A DNA stretch of 38,317 bases from an uncultured Bacilli bacterium (GTDB lineage: Bacteria > Bacillota_I > Bacilli_A > RF39 > UBA660). The notes under the pieces were generated by a model. The model did no database searches, was not told where the DNA came from, and was given only the letters and a program-made list of their open reading frames with translations. Location of the stretch: NCBI GenBank assembly GCA_947594595.1, contig CANQEE010000005.1:1-38317 (forward strand), given 5' to 3'. The position numbers and the translations under genes are program-made. This document shows, piece by piece, positions 25,372 through 35,133 of this stretch (positions are counted from its first letter, which is position 1; each line of letters opens with the position of its first letter).

Positions 25372-25612
25372 ATTTTTCTTTAATTTTTTCTTTTATCAAA
25401 TACTAGAAGAAGCACCTTTCTTTTTTAAATGGAAAAAATCTATTTCTCTTTTTTGGGGATCTTTATTGAGTAGTTACTTTTTTTGGAAAACCGGTCTCCA
25501 TGAAAAGACTCTTTTCTCTTATTTTTCATATTTCTTTATATCAGAACTTTCTAAATTATTTTATCTTTTGATCAAAAGAATAAAAATAGCTTTTTTTAAG
25601 AAAATGCGATAG
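25361..25612 (+). CDS. Hypothetical small membrane protein
   Basis: 83-aa ORF with upstream AAGGTG; Phe-rich and hydrophobic; start codon lies inside a terminator hairpin. Confidence 0.45.
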   Translation: MLFLFFFNFFFYQILEEAPFFFKWKKSISLFWGSLLSSYFFWKTGLHEKTLFSYFSYFFISELSKLFYLLIKRIKIAFFKKMR

Positions 25613-25629
25613 AATAAAAAAAGGTGGTA

Positions 25630-26955
25630 ATGATGAATACAAGTATTTTTGATTTTCTAATGCTTCAAGACACTTCTATTGTTGTGTTGGGGTGTTCTTA
25701 TGGACCTGATTCAATGGCACTTTTTAATCTTTTGTTAGAAAAGCGAAGGGAAATTCCTTTTCAAATAGTCATTGCTCATGTAAATCACAACAAAAGAAAA
25801 GAAAGTAAAAAAGAAAAGGAAGCTTTAGAAAAAATTTGTAATCAACAAAAAATTCCCTTTGAATATATGAAGATAGAACAATATGGAGAAGATAATTTTC
25901 ATAATGAAGCTCGTAATATTCGCTATCATTTTTTTGAACAAATTTGTGAAAAATATCAAGCAGATTACTTGATGACAGCGCATCATGCAGATGATTTAAT
26001 GGAAACAATTTTAATGAGAATTGTAAGAGGAGCAACACTTTCTTCTTATGCAGGGTTTGAAAAACAACTTTCTTTAGGTTCTTATCAATTAGTAAGACCA
26101 CTTTTTGAAAAAACGAAAGAGGAAATTTTAACTTACTGTAAGAAAAATCAAGTTCCTTATGCAATTGATTCCTCTAATTTTAAACAAATTTACACGAGAA
26201 ATCGTTATCGAAAATCTATTTTGCCTTTTTTAAAAAAGGAAGATAAAAATGTGCATCTGAAATTTCTTCAATTTCATAAAAGACTTAAAGAAGCAGGTAC
26301 TTTTATTGAACAGGAAACAGAAAAACTTTATAAGCAAGTTGTAGATTCAAAAACAAATGAGTTAGATATTTCTTCTTTAAAGAAGCAAGATTCTTTTCTA
26401 CAAAAACAAATTTTAGAAAAACTTCTCTTTAATTTTTATCAAGATGATTTGGTTTTAATTACAGAAAAGCATGTAGATTTATTAAAAGAAATAATTGATC
26501 GAAGAGCAAGTTCTGTAATCATGCATCTTCCAAATGAAGTAGAAGCAGTCAAAAGTTATGATCACTTCTTTTTAAGAAAGAAAACAGATACTTTGGATGG
26601 ATATGAAATAGAACTTTCTTCTCTTGTGAAACTTCCAAACGGACATATAATAAGACAAGTAGATACTTGTGAAGAGACAAACAACTCTATTATTCGTCTT
26701 TCTTCTTCTGAGATAAAACTTCCTTTGTATGTTAGAACTAGAAAGATAGGAGATCGCATAGCTTTAAAAGGGAAAAGTGGACATAAGAAAGTAAAAGATA
26801 TATTCATTGATAAAAAAATTCCAATGGAACAAAGAGACTTATGGCCTATTGTTGTTGATGCTAGTGGTGAAATTGTTTTTATCCCAAATATAAAAAAATC
26901 TAAATTTGATAAGAAAAAAACAGAAAACTATGATATAATAATTAAATATCAATAA
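25630..26955 (+). CDS. tilS: tRNA(Ile)-lysidine synthetase
   Basis: PP-loop-like GCSYGPDSMAL, AHVNHNKRKES, NEARNIRYHFF, TAHHADDLMETILMRIVRG; upstream of ftsH. Confidence 0.9.
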   Translation: MMNTSIFDFLMLQDTSIVVLGCSYGPDSMALFNLLLEKRREIPFQIVIAHVNHNKRKESKKEKEALEKICNQQKIPFEYMKIEQYGEDNFHNEARNIRYHFFEQICEKYQADYLMTAHHADDLMETILMRIVRGATLSSYAGFEKQLSLGSYQLVRPLFEKTKEEILTYCKKNQVPYAIDSSNFKQIYTRNRYRKSILPFLKKEDKNVHLKFLQFHKRLKEAGTFIEQETEKLYKQVVDSKTNELDISSLKKQDSFLQKQILEKLLFNFYQDDLVLITEKHVDLLKEIIDRRASSVIMHLPNEVEAVKSYDHFFLRKKTDTLDGYEIELSSLVKLPNGHIIRQVDTCEETNNSIIRLSSSEIKLPLYVRTRKIGDRIALKGKSGHKKVKDIFIDKKIPMEQRDLWPIVVDASGEIVFIPNIKKSKFDKKKTENYDIIIKYQ

Positions 26956-26966
26956 AGGAGGAAATT

Positions 26967-28934
26967 ATGAGCGTAAATAAGAAAACAGTAAAACGAGGTT
27001 TATTACCCTATTTATTCTTAATTTTAATTATGTTAGGTGTTTTTTACTTTTTTAATGTTTTAAATCAGAAAGTAAATGTCTTAAATTATAATGAATTTAT
27101 GGAAATTGTCAGTGAAGGAGACTTAGAAGAAGTTATTTTAGTTCCAAGAGATCGAGCTAAAACTTATGAAGTAAGTGGTCGACTTAAAAACTATAAAGAA
27201 AATGAATCTTTCTTTGCTCGCCTTCCAATGAGTGAAGAAGTGATGAAACGATTGGTCGATGCAAGCGAGACACAAGAGTTTACCTTTACAACCGAAGCAG
27301 ATCCAGAATCAAGTTCGCTCCTTTTAATTCTTGTTAATGTTCTTCCATTTGTTTTAGTTATTGGAGCAGCCTTCTTCCTAGTAAGTAAGCAAGTTGCAGG
27401 AAATAAGAATTCTATGGATTTTGGAAAAAGTAAAGCAAAACTTTCCTCAGATAAAAATAAGGTTACTTTTAAGGATGTTGCAGGATTGAAAGAGGAAAAG
27501 GAAGAAGTTAGTGAATTGATTGATTTCTTAAAAAATCCAAAAAGATTCCAAAAATTGGGTGCTCGTATTCCAAAAGGAGTATTACTTTATGGGCCTCCAG
27601 GAACAGGAAAAACACTTCTTGCCCGTGCTGTTGCAGGAGAAGCAAATGTTCCTTTCTATTATATCAGTGGTAGTGATTTTGTTGAGTTGTTTGTTGGAGT
27701 GGGTGCAAGTCGAGTTCGTGATATGTTTCAACAAGCAAAAAGAACAGCTCCATGTTTGATTTTTATTGATGAAATTGATGCAGTAGGTCGTCAACGTGGG
27801 ACAGGACTTGGTGGAGGTCATGACGAACGGGAACAAACATTAAATCAGTTGTTAACTGAAATGGATGGATTTGGAACCAATGAAGGAATCATTATTATTG
27901 CTGCAACAAACCGTCCTGATGTTCTTGACCCAGCACTTCTTCGTCCAGGAAGATTTGATCGTCAAGTTACTGTTAGCCTTCCTGATGTAAAAGGAAGAGA
28001 AGAGATCTTAAAAGTTCATGCTAAAAATAAAGTGTTGAAGGAAAATGTAACACTTGCGAATATAGCAAAAAGAACACCAGGATATAGTGGAGCAGATCTT
28101 GAAAACTTATTAAATGAGGCAGCTCTTCTTGCTGTTCGCAGAAACAAGGATGCTATAGGAATGAGTGAAATAGATGAAGCAAGTGATCGTGTGTTAATGG
28201 GTCCAGCTAAAACAAGCAAAAAATATAGTGAAAATGATCGAAAGCTTGTCGCATACCATGAATCAGGACATGCAGTCTTAGGATTAAAATTAAATAATGC
28301 AAGTACGGTTCATAAGGTAACGATTATTCCACGTGGAAATGCGGGTGGATATAATATGATGTTACCAAGTGAAGAAAAGATTTGTTCTACCAAAACAGAT
28401 TTACTAGAACAAATTACAGGACTCCTTGGTGGACGTGTTGCAGAAGAAGTTGTGTTTGGTGAAGTTACAACAGGAGCAGAAAACGATTTTTCAAAAGCAA
28501 CAAAAATTGCAAGAAGTATGGTTACAGAATATGGAATGAGTGATTTAGGACCGATGCAATTAGAACAACAAGAAGGAAGTGTATTCTTAGGACGTGATTA
28601 TAATAAATCAAGAAATTTTTCTAATGAAGTTGCTCATGAAATTGATATAGAAATGAGAAAAATCATAGAATCATGCTATGAAAAAGCTCGCAAAATTATT
28701 AAGGAAAATCGTAAATTACTTGATTTGATTGCAAATACACTTCTTGAATATGAAACGCTTACTAAAGAACAGATCGATTACTTAGTAGAAAATGGTCATA
28801 TGAACGAAGAAGGATCAGAAAGTTCTTTAGAAGAGATGAGCCTTACGAAATTAAGAGAACTCGCGAAAGAAAAAGGAGTGAAAGGTTATTCAAAAATGAA
28901 TAAATCAGAACTTTTAAGTGAGTTAGATAAATAG
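26967..28934 (+). CDS. ftsH: ATP-dependent zinc metalloprotease FtsH with C-terminal Rho-N/SAP-like extension
   Basis: [49 protein letters not shown]; extra tail [31 protein letters not shown]. Confidence 0.96.
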   Translation: MSVNKKTVKRGLLPYLFLILIMLGVFYFFNVLNQKVNVLNYNEFMEIVSEGDLEEVILVPRDRAKTYEVSGRLKNYKENESFFARLPMSEEVMKRLVDASETQEFTFTTEADPESSSLLLILVNVLPFVLVIGAAFFLVSKQVAGNKNSMDFGKSKAKLSSDKNKVTFKDVAGLKEEKEEVSELIDFLKNPKRFQKLGARIPKGVLLYGPPGTGKTLLARAVAGEANVPFYYISGSDFVELFVGVGASRVRDMFQQAKRTAPCLIFIDEIDAVGRQRGTGLGGGHDEREQTLNQLLTEMDGFGTNEGIIIIAATNRPDVLDPALLRPGRFDRQVTVSLPDVKGREEILKVHAKNKVLKENVTLANIAKRTPGYSGADLENLLNEAALLAVRRNKDAIGMSEIDEASDRVLMGPAKTSKKYSENDRKLVAYHESGHAVLGLKLNNASTVHKVTIIPRGNAGGYNMMLPSEEKICSTKTDLLEQITGLLGGRVAEEVVFGEVTTGAENDFSKATKIARSMVTEYGMSDLGPMQLEQQEGSVFLGRDYNKSRNFSNEVAHEIDIEMRKIIESCYEKARKIIKENRKLLDLIANTLLEYETLTKEQIDYLVENGHMNEEGSESSLEEMSLTKLRELAKEKGVKGYSKMNKSELLSELDK

Positions 28935-28960
28935 GAAACTTGCAAAGAAGTTTCCTTTTT
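28933..28960 (+). terminator. Intrinsic terminator, copy 1 of a 28-bp identical pair
   Basis: AGGAAACTTGCAAAGAAGTTTCCTTTTT. Confidence 0.9.
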
Positions 28961-29032
28961 GTATGTAAAATTTTGAAAAAGATTAAGAAAATCAATGATT
29001 TTATGATATACTTTATTTTAAGGAGGTAGAAT

Positions 29033-29707
29033 ATGAAAACTTTTGAAGATGTTAAGGAATCAGTAAAAAATCATCAAGAATATTGTAAAAGAGTTGCAAG
29101 AGAAACATTGGGAAAAGAGAATACTTCAGACTTTGAAAAAGAAGTTGCGAACTCACTTCTTGAAAATGCAGAAAACAATATTGAGCATTTAGAAGAAATT
29201 ACAACGATTGAAATAGGTGCAGAAACCAATTCTCTTATTCAAGCTATTCAGACTGCATATAAAATCAATTTAAATGAATATTGGGAAAATTTTGAAAACT
29301 TTCTTGATAAATATGTAGTAGGAATAACTTCTGATGGACATCTGAAAAATGGAGCTTATTTTGGACAAAGTCAGTGCCTTAAATTGGGAATTTCTAGAGA
29401 TGATCTGTCATGCTTTAAAGGAAAAGATCCCTTACAGAATGAAGCGGCTGATTTTTTTCGTCAAAAAATCAATGCTCAATTTGGAACAACAATTCCAATG
29501 AGTAGTGAAGAGAAAAAAGCTTATGATGATTATAATGAAGTGGTTTTTGGCTCAGATGAACTTGCCAAAGAAAAAGCTTTTGTACAGTTGAAGGAAATAC
29601 AAAGAGATTCTGGTACGTTAAGAAATGGGAATACTTATTATATTTTATCAACGAATGAAGCATATAAAAATGCAAAAGCATCCCTTTCTTCTGGAAAGCA
29701 ATATTAA
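29033..29707 (+). CDS. Hypothetical cytoplasmic protein, no recognised family
   Basis: RBS aaggaggt; intact 224-aa ORF. Confidence 0.75.
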   Translation: MKTFEDVKESVKNHQEYCKRVARETLGKENTSDFEKEVANSLLENAENNIEHLEEITTIEIGAETNSLIQAIQTAYKINLNEYWENFENFLDKYVVGITSDGHLKNGAYFGQSQCLKLGISRDDLSCFKGKDPLQNEAADFFRQKINAQFGTTIPMSSEEKKAYDDYNEVVFGSDELAKEKAFVQLKEIQRDSGTLRNGNTYYILSTNEAYKNAKASLSSGKQY

Positions 29708-29712
29708 ATTTA

Positions 29713-29740
29713 AGGAAACTTGCAAAGAAGTTTCCTTTTT
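29713..29740 (+). terminator. Intrinsic terminator, copy 2 of the identical pair
   Basis: AGGAAACTTGCAAAGAAGTTTCCTTTTT, identical to 28933-28960. Confidence 0.9.
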
Positions 29741-29765
29741 TATATACTAAATATGGGGTGAGAAA

Positions 29766-30185
29766 ATGGAAAAAAAGAAAAAGCAAGAAAATTTTTTTGT
29801 GAAAGGTGCACATGAATTTAGAGAATTTATTAACCGTGGCAATGTACTTGATATGGCAGTAGGTGTCATTATGGGATCTGCTTTTGGAAAAATCATCAGT
29901 AGTTTTGTTAATGATCTTCTTATGCCAGCCATAGGACTTTTATTGGGAGGAAAAGGTGTTAGTGATTTAAGTATTCAAATAAACAATGCTAAGATAGCTT
30001 ATGGCGCTTGTATTCAGTCCATCCTTGATTTTTTAATTATTTCATTTTGTGTCTTTTTGATGGTTAAAATTTTTTCTAAATTCCATCATAAAAAAAATAG
30101 TAAAGAAGAAGTTGTTAAAAGTGAGGAAGTTCTTTTGTTGGAAGAAATCAGAGATTTATTAAAAAAACAAGAGAAGAAAAAATAA
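29766..30185 (+). CDS. mscL: Large-conductance mechanosensitive channel
   Basis: EFREFINRGNVLDMAVGVIMGSAFGKIISSFVNDLLMPAIGLLLGG. Confidence 0.96.
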   Translation: MEKKKKQENFFVKGAHEFREFINRGNVLDMAVGVIMGSAFGKIISSFVNDLLMPAIGLLLGGKGVSDLSIQINNAKIAYGACIQSILDFLIISFCVFLMVKIFSKFHHKKNSKEEVVKSEEVLLLEEIRDLLKKQEKKK

Positions 30186-30285
30186 TCAATTTTGAAAAAA
30201 GGGTTTTGCTTATAAATAAAAGAAGCTTTTAACTCTATTTTTCTTTTTATTTCAATTCAAAGAAGAAAGATAGGCTGATGCTAAT

Positions 30286-31278
30286 ATGAAATGGAAAATC
30301 AAAAATATAACCATTCCAAATCAAGTGGTTTTAGCACCTATGGCTGGTGTATGCAATAGTGCTTTTCGAAAAATTATCAAGGAAATGGGTTGTGGTCTTT
30401 TATATGCTGAAATGGTAAGTGATAAAGCGATTACTTATGATAATAAAAAGACCATGGATATGCTTTATATGGAAGAAGTAGAAAGACCTATTGTTCAACA
30501 AATATTTGGAAGTGATTGTGATTCTTTTGTGGAAGCTGCTAAGAGAATTTATCAAGAAATGCATCCTGATATTCTTGATATCAATATGGGCTGTCCTGTT
30601 CCTAAAGTAGCTGTTCGTTCTCAAGCAGGAAGTGCTCTTTTGAAAAATCCTTCTAAAGTAGGAAAAATAGTAAGTGCTGTTGTTCAATCTGTTCCTATTC
30701 CTGTTACTGTAAAAATTAGGAGTGGATGGGATCAAAATTCTATCAATGCTGTAGAAATTGCAAAAATCTGTGAACAAGCAGGAGCCAGTGCAATTTGTAT
30801 TCATCCAAGAACAAGAAGTCAAGGGTACCAAGGAAAAGCTGATTGGAATTTGATAAAAAAAGTAAAAGAATCTGTTTCTATTCCTGTGATTGGAAATGGA
30901 GATATTACAAGTTGTTATCTTGCAAAAAAAATGTTGGATGAAACTGGATGTGATGCAGTGATGATAGGAAGAGGAGTTCTTGGAAATCCTTGGTTAATTC
31001 AACAGACCGTTCAGTATTTAGAAAATGGAACAATTCCTAAACCTGTTTCTTTTGAAGAAAAAATTGACATGTGTCTTCATCATCTCGATTACTTATCTAA
31101 AATAAAAGATGAACACCATGCTGTTTTAGAAATTCGAAGTCATGTTGCATGGTATTTAAAAGGAATTCCAGGAGGTTCTAAAGTTAAAAACAAGATATTT
31201 CAATGTCATCAGCTTTGTGATATAATTCAAGTATTAAAACATTTTAAGGAGGAAGTAAAAAATGCAAGCAAGATTTAG
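30286..31278 (+). CDS. dusB: tRNA-dihydrouridine synthase
   Basis: LAPMAGVCNSAFR, DINMGCPVPKV, HPRTRSQGYQGKADW, GNGDI, MIGRGVLGNPW; upstream of lysS. Confidence 0.95.
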   Translation: MKWKIKNITIPNQVVLAPMAGVCNSAFRKIIKEMGCGLLYAEMVSDKAITYDNKKTMDMLYMEEVERPIVQQIFGSDCDSFVEAAKRIYQEMHPDILDINMGCPVPKVAVRSQAGSALLKNPSKVGKIVSAVVQSVPIPVTVKIRSGWDQNSINAVEIAKICEQAGASAICIHPRTRSQGYQGKADWNLIKKVKESVSIPVIGNGDITSCYLAKKMLDETGCDAVMIGRGVLGNPWLIQQTVQYLENGTIPKPVSFEEKIDMCLHHLDYLSKIKDEHHAVLEIRSHVAWYLKGIPGGSKVKNKIFQCHQLCDIIQVLKHFKEEVKNASKI

Positions 31279-31891
31279 TCAAAGAGTATTTGCTTATTTT
31301 ATTGATGTTCTTCTAATTTCCTTATTTGTAGGAATGATTACAGGATTATTCCCTCAATCTAAAACTGTGACAAAATTGTATGAAGAACAAAATGAGATTA
31401 TTGAAAAGTATAGTGCTCAAGAAATTTCATCAGAAACTTATATCAATCAAAGTATGGATTTAAATTATGATATAGCAAAACAAACAGCTCTTTTTTCTAT
31501 TGTTCATATTTTTATATCTATTCTTTATTTCTGTGTTTTCCCTTACTATCAAAATGGACAAACTCTTGGAAAAAAAGCTTTAAAAATCAAAATTGTAAAG
31601 GAAAATCAATCGAAACTTACAATGAATGATTTAATTATTCGTTCTCTTTTGGTTGAATCTATTCTTTTAAATATCCTTCTAACTTTCCTTTCACTTGTAG
31701 GAACAAAAGATATTTATATTTGGGGAGCGGGTATTTTAGATGGAGCTCAATATATTTTCCTTATCATTAGTGTTATTCTTGTTGCTTTTTCAAAAGAAAA
31801 ACAAGGACTTCATGATAAAATCGTAAAAACACAAGTTGTATGTGTAGATACAAAAATAAAAGAGATGGAGGATGCAAAATGCGAGAGTTAA
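31262..31891 (+). CDS. RDD family membrane protein
   Basis: ARFSQRVFAYFIDVLLISL...NGQTLGKKALKIKIV...KQGLHDKIVKTQVV. Confidence 0.88.
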   Translation: MQARFSQRVFAYFIDVLLISLFVGMITGLFPQSKTVTKLYEEQNEIIEKYSAQEISSETYINQSMDLNYDIAKQTALFSIVHIFISILYFCVFPYYQNGQTLGKKALKIKIVKENQSKLTMNDLIIRSLLVESILLNILLTFLSLVGTKDIYIWGAGILDGAQYIFLIISVILVAFSKEKQGLHDKIVKTQVVCVDTKIKEMEDAKCES

Positions 31892-33354
31892 CAGAACAAG
31901 AAATTGTAAGACGTGAAAAAGTTGAGAAAATAAGAGAAACAAGAAATCCCTATCCAGATCGTTATGAAGTAACACATACTTTAGAAGAAGCAAGCCATCT
32001 TGAAGATGGAACTAGTGATGTTTCTGTAGCAGGAAGAATTGTATTTTTAAGAAAAATGGGGAAAATGAGTTTTTTAAAGCTTCGAGATATTGATGGAGAT
32101 TTACAAGTTTCTATTAAAATTGATTTAATTGGAGAAGATGAATATTCTTTTTTCAAATCAAATATTGATGTTGGGGATTTTATAGGAGCTTCTGGAGAAA
32201 TTTTCACAACGCATACAGGGGAGAAAACATTGCGAGCTTCCACCATTACTTTCTTAGGAAAGGCTCTACGACCCCTCCCTGAAAAATTTCATGGACTTCA
32301 AGATCCAGAGCTTTGTTATAGACAGCGTTATGTAGATATGATTATGAATGAAGAGACAAGACATCGTTTTAAAATTAGGATGAAATTCATTAAGGAACTT
32401 CGCACCTATTTAGATCAATTAAACTATTATGAAATAGAAACGCCAATTTTAAATAATAAGGCAAGTGGAGCAACTGCACGACCTTTTATTGCTCATCATA
32501 ATGCTTTAGATTTGGATGTTTATTTGAGAATAGCTCCTGAGACTTATATGAAGCGTGCCGTAGTTGCAGGAATGCCAAAAGTTTATGAAATTGCAAGATG
32601 TTTTCGAAATGAAGGAATGGATGCCACTCACTTGCAAGATTTTACAATGATTGAGTGCTATCAAGCTTATTTTAATTATGAAGATAATATGAAATTGATT
32701 CAAAATTTATTACAAACTATTATTCAAAAAGTGTTTGGAACACTCACAATTCATGTAGGAGATAAGGACATTGATATGAGTGGAGATTGGCCAAAAATTT
32801 CTTTTCGAGAATTGATTTTGAAATATGCAAACATTGATATTCAAGAGTATAATACTAAAGAAAAATTACTAGCCAAAATTCAAGAAGAAAAGATTAGTTT
32901 GGAAAGTGATACTCCTATTGAAAATCTTGGCTTCGGAAATTTGGTCGATTATCTTTATAAAAAAGTAGCGCGACCTCATATTATAGAACCAATTTATTTA
33001 ACGGAACATCCAACAAGTTTATCTCCTCTTGCTCGGTCAAATGATTTGAATTCTGAAATTACAGATCGTTTTCAACTTGTTGTAAATGGAGCAGAAATTG
33101 TGAATGGTTTTAGTGAACTCGTTGATCCACAAGAACAAGAAAAACGATTGAAGGAACAAGCAGCTTTAAAAGAAGCAGGAGATGAAGAAGCTATGGATAT
33201 GGATTTAGACTATATTCACGCAATGGAATATGGAATGCCTCCTATTTCTGGTTGGGGAATGGGAATTGATCGAGTGATTCAACTTTTAACCGGAAGTGAA
33301 AATATTAAGGATGTCGTTTTATTTCCATTGATGCGACCTTCTGATGAAATTTAG
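31879..33354 (+). CDS. lysS: Lysyl-tRNA synthetase (class II)
   Basis: GLQDPELCYRQRYVDMIMN, FRNEGMDATHLQDFTMIECYQAY, GMGIDRVIQLLTGSENIKDVVLFP. Confidence 0.97.
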   Translation: MRELTEQEIVRREKVEKIRETRNPYPDRYEVTHTLEEASHLEDGTSDVSVAGRIVFLRKMGKMSFLKLRDIDGDLQVSIKIDLIGEDEYSFFKSNIDVGDFIGASGEIFTTHTGEKTLRASTITFLGKALRPLPEKFHGLQDPELCYRQRYVDMIMNEETRHRFKIRMKFIKELRTYLDQLNYYEIETPILNNKASGATARPFIAHHNALDLDVYLRIAPETYMKRAVVAGMPKVYEIARCFRNEGMDATHLQDFTMIECYQAYFNYEDNMKLIQNLLQTIIQKVFGTLTIHVGDKDIDMSGDWPKISFRELILKYANIDIQEYNTKEKLLAKIQEEKISLESDTPIENLGFGNLVDYLYKKVARPHIIEPIYLTEHPTSLSPLARSNDLNSEITDRFQLVVNGAEIVNGFSELVDPQEQEKRLKEQAALKEAGDEEAMDMDLDYIHAMEYGMPPISGWGMGIDRVIQLLTGSENIKDVVLFPLMRPSDEI

Positions 33355-33377
33355 AGGAATCCAGTCCTCTTTTTTTT
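33353..33377 (+). terminator. Intrinsic terminator after lysS
   Basis: AGAGGA-atccag-TCCTCT plus T-run. Confidence 0.85.
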
Positions 33378-33455
33378 AGTTTTTTGAAAAAAGCAGTGGA
33401 AAATATTGTAAAAACAAGGAAAAATCAGTATAATGAAATTGAAAGGAGAAGAAAA

Positions 33456-35018
33456 ATGAAGAAACATAATGCACTTAAAGTAATTTTAATTACACTTGCT
33501 GTATTTTTGTTACTTTCATGGATTCTACCAGTTGCGGTCTTCCAGACTGGCTATAGCGAGCAAGGAAGAGTACAAATGGGATTGTTTGATATCTTTTCAT
33601 ACCAAACAACAGCATTGTCTTATTTTGGGCAGCTTGCTTTATTTGTTTTGGTAATCGGTGGGTTCTATGGAATTGTTAACAAAACAGGAGCTTATCGAAA
33701 ATTGCTAGATAAGGTTGTAAAATTATTTAAGAAAAAAGAATGGCTTGCAATCTCTATCATTACAGTTCTTTTTGCAGTTTTAACATCTATTTGTGGATTA
33801 CAAATGGGACTTATTGCCTTCTTCCCACTCGTCATTTCTCTTGTTTTGATGTTGGGATATAATAAGTTTACAGCAATTGCAGTAACTGTAGGTTCTACGA
33901 TTGTAGGTATGATGGGAACCACCTTTGCAACGACAACCACCACTGTATTGACACAATACTTATCATTAAAATTAACAGATCAAATTTGGGTAAAGGTGAT
34001 TCTTCTTGTTCTTGGAATTGTACTTTTGCTTTTGAATATTCTTCTTTTTGGAAAGAAGGAAAGTAAAAAAGTAGCTGAAGACAAAGAAGATTTTATCCCA
34101 ATGGCAGTAAGAGGAAGAGGTTCTGCTAAGAAAGTTTGGCCTCTTGCATTGATCTTAGATCTTGTTTTCCTTGTAATGATTTTAGCTTTCATTCCATGGA
34201 ATACAGCTTTTGGTCTTACTGTATTTGATGATGTTACATCAGCAATAACAGGATGGTCTTTATATGCATGGATTCCTCTTGTATTATTACTTGTTCTTGT
34301 GAATTTAGTTTTAATACTTAAGAAAAAATATAAACCAACTATTCTTGTAGATGTACTTGCTGTTGTTCTTTTTGTCCTTCTAATTTTAATCAATGGATGG
34401 AAGAGTGTTTCTAGTGCTCTTACAGCTTCATTCCCAGTATTTGGTAAGCTATTTGGAACAATGAGTTCTTTTGGAAATTGGTCTATAGGAGAACTTTGTA
34501 CACTACTTCTTTTAGCAGGAATAGCTCTTAAGTTCTTCTACAAAATCAAATGGGAAGAAGTACTTGATTCTTTTATAGAAGGTGCAAAGAAAGCAATTTG
34601 GCCAGCAGTATTGATTGTCCTAATTTATAGTGGACTTGTTATTACAACTTATCATCCATTCCAACTTGTAATCTATAAATTTATTTTAGATTTTACAAAA
34701 GGATTTAATGTCTTTACATCTGGAATCGTAGCTCTTTTAGCAGGTCTATTTAATGTAGAACCATCTTATGCTTTCCAAAGTGTAATTCCATATCTTGCAA
34801 GTATTGTGACTGATAAAGGTCTATATTCTTTGATCGCAATTATCTTCCAATCTTTATATGCTGTAGCTATGTTGGTTGCTCCAACTTCTGTTGCACTTAT
34901 GATTACTCTTGCTTATTTAAAAGTATCCTATAAAGATTGGATGAAATATATCTGGAAAATTCTGCTAGAGATCATCGTTGTGCTCTTTATCGTCTTTACA
35001 ATTCTATTATTGATATAG
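33456..35018 (+). CDS. Multi-TM transporter, possibly YfcC-like / ion-transporter superfamily
   Basis: More than 10 TM segments; repeated FVLVIGGFYGIVNKTGAYRKLL / TTFATTTTTVLTQ style segments; family placement by resemblance only. Confidence 0.5.
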   Translation: MKKHNALKVILITLAVFLLLSWILPVAVFQTGYSEQGRVQMGLFDIFSYQTTALSYFGQLALFVLVIGGFYGIVNKTGAYRKLLDKVVKLFKKKEWLAISIITVLFAVLTSICGLQMGLIAFFPLVISLVLMLGYNKFTAIAVTVGSTIVGMMGTTFATTTTTVLTQYLSLKLTDQIWVKVILLVLGIVLLLLNILLFGKKESKKVAEDKEDFIPMAVRGRGSAKKVWPLALILDLVFLVMILAFIPWNTAFGLTVFDDVTSAITGWSLYAWIPLVLLLVLVNLVLILKKKYKPTILVDVLAVVLFVLLILINGWKSVSSALTASFPVFGKLFGTMSSFGNWSIGELCTLLLLAGIALKFFYKIKWEEVLDSFIEGAKKAIWPAVLIVLIYSGLVITTYHPFQLVIYKFILDFTKGFNVFTSGIVALLAGLFNVEPSYAFQSVIPYLASIVTDKGLYSLIAIIFQSLYAVAMLVAPTSVALMITLAYLKVSYKDWMKYIWKILLEIIVVLFIVFTILLLI

Positions 35019-35047
35019 AAAGGAGGCCGTAAGGCTTCTTTTTTTTG
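35019..35047 (+). terminator. Intrinsic terminator
   Basis: AGGAGGCC-gtaa-GGCTTCTT plus T-run. Confidence 0.85.
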
Positions 35048-35133
35048 CAATTTGTGTCAGTATTTTGGGGATATAATTTCTTGAAGAAGGGGAAGAATTT
35101 ACAATAGAATAAAAGTTGAAAGGAGAGAGAAAA

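Noticed and set aside
27559-27759. + strand ORF inside ftsH
   Set aside because: Out-of-frame overlap with the highly conserved AAA domain; no independent support.
28320-28345. CCACGTGGAAAT in ftsH as an additional parS
   Set aside because: Only the central CACGTG is shared; flanks do not match parS and the site lies in a conserved coding stretch.
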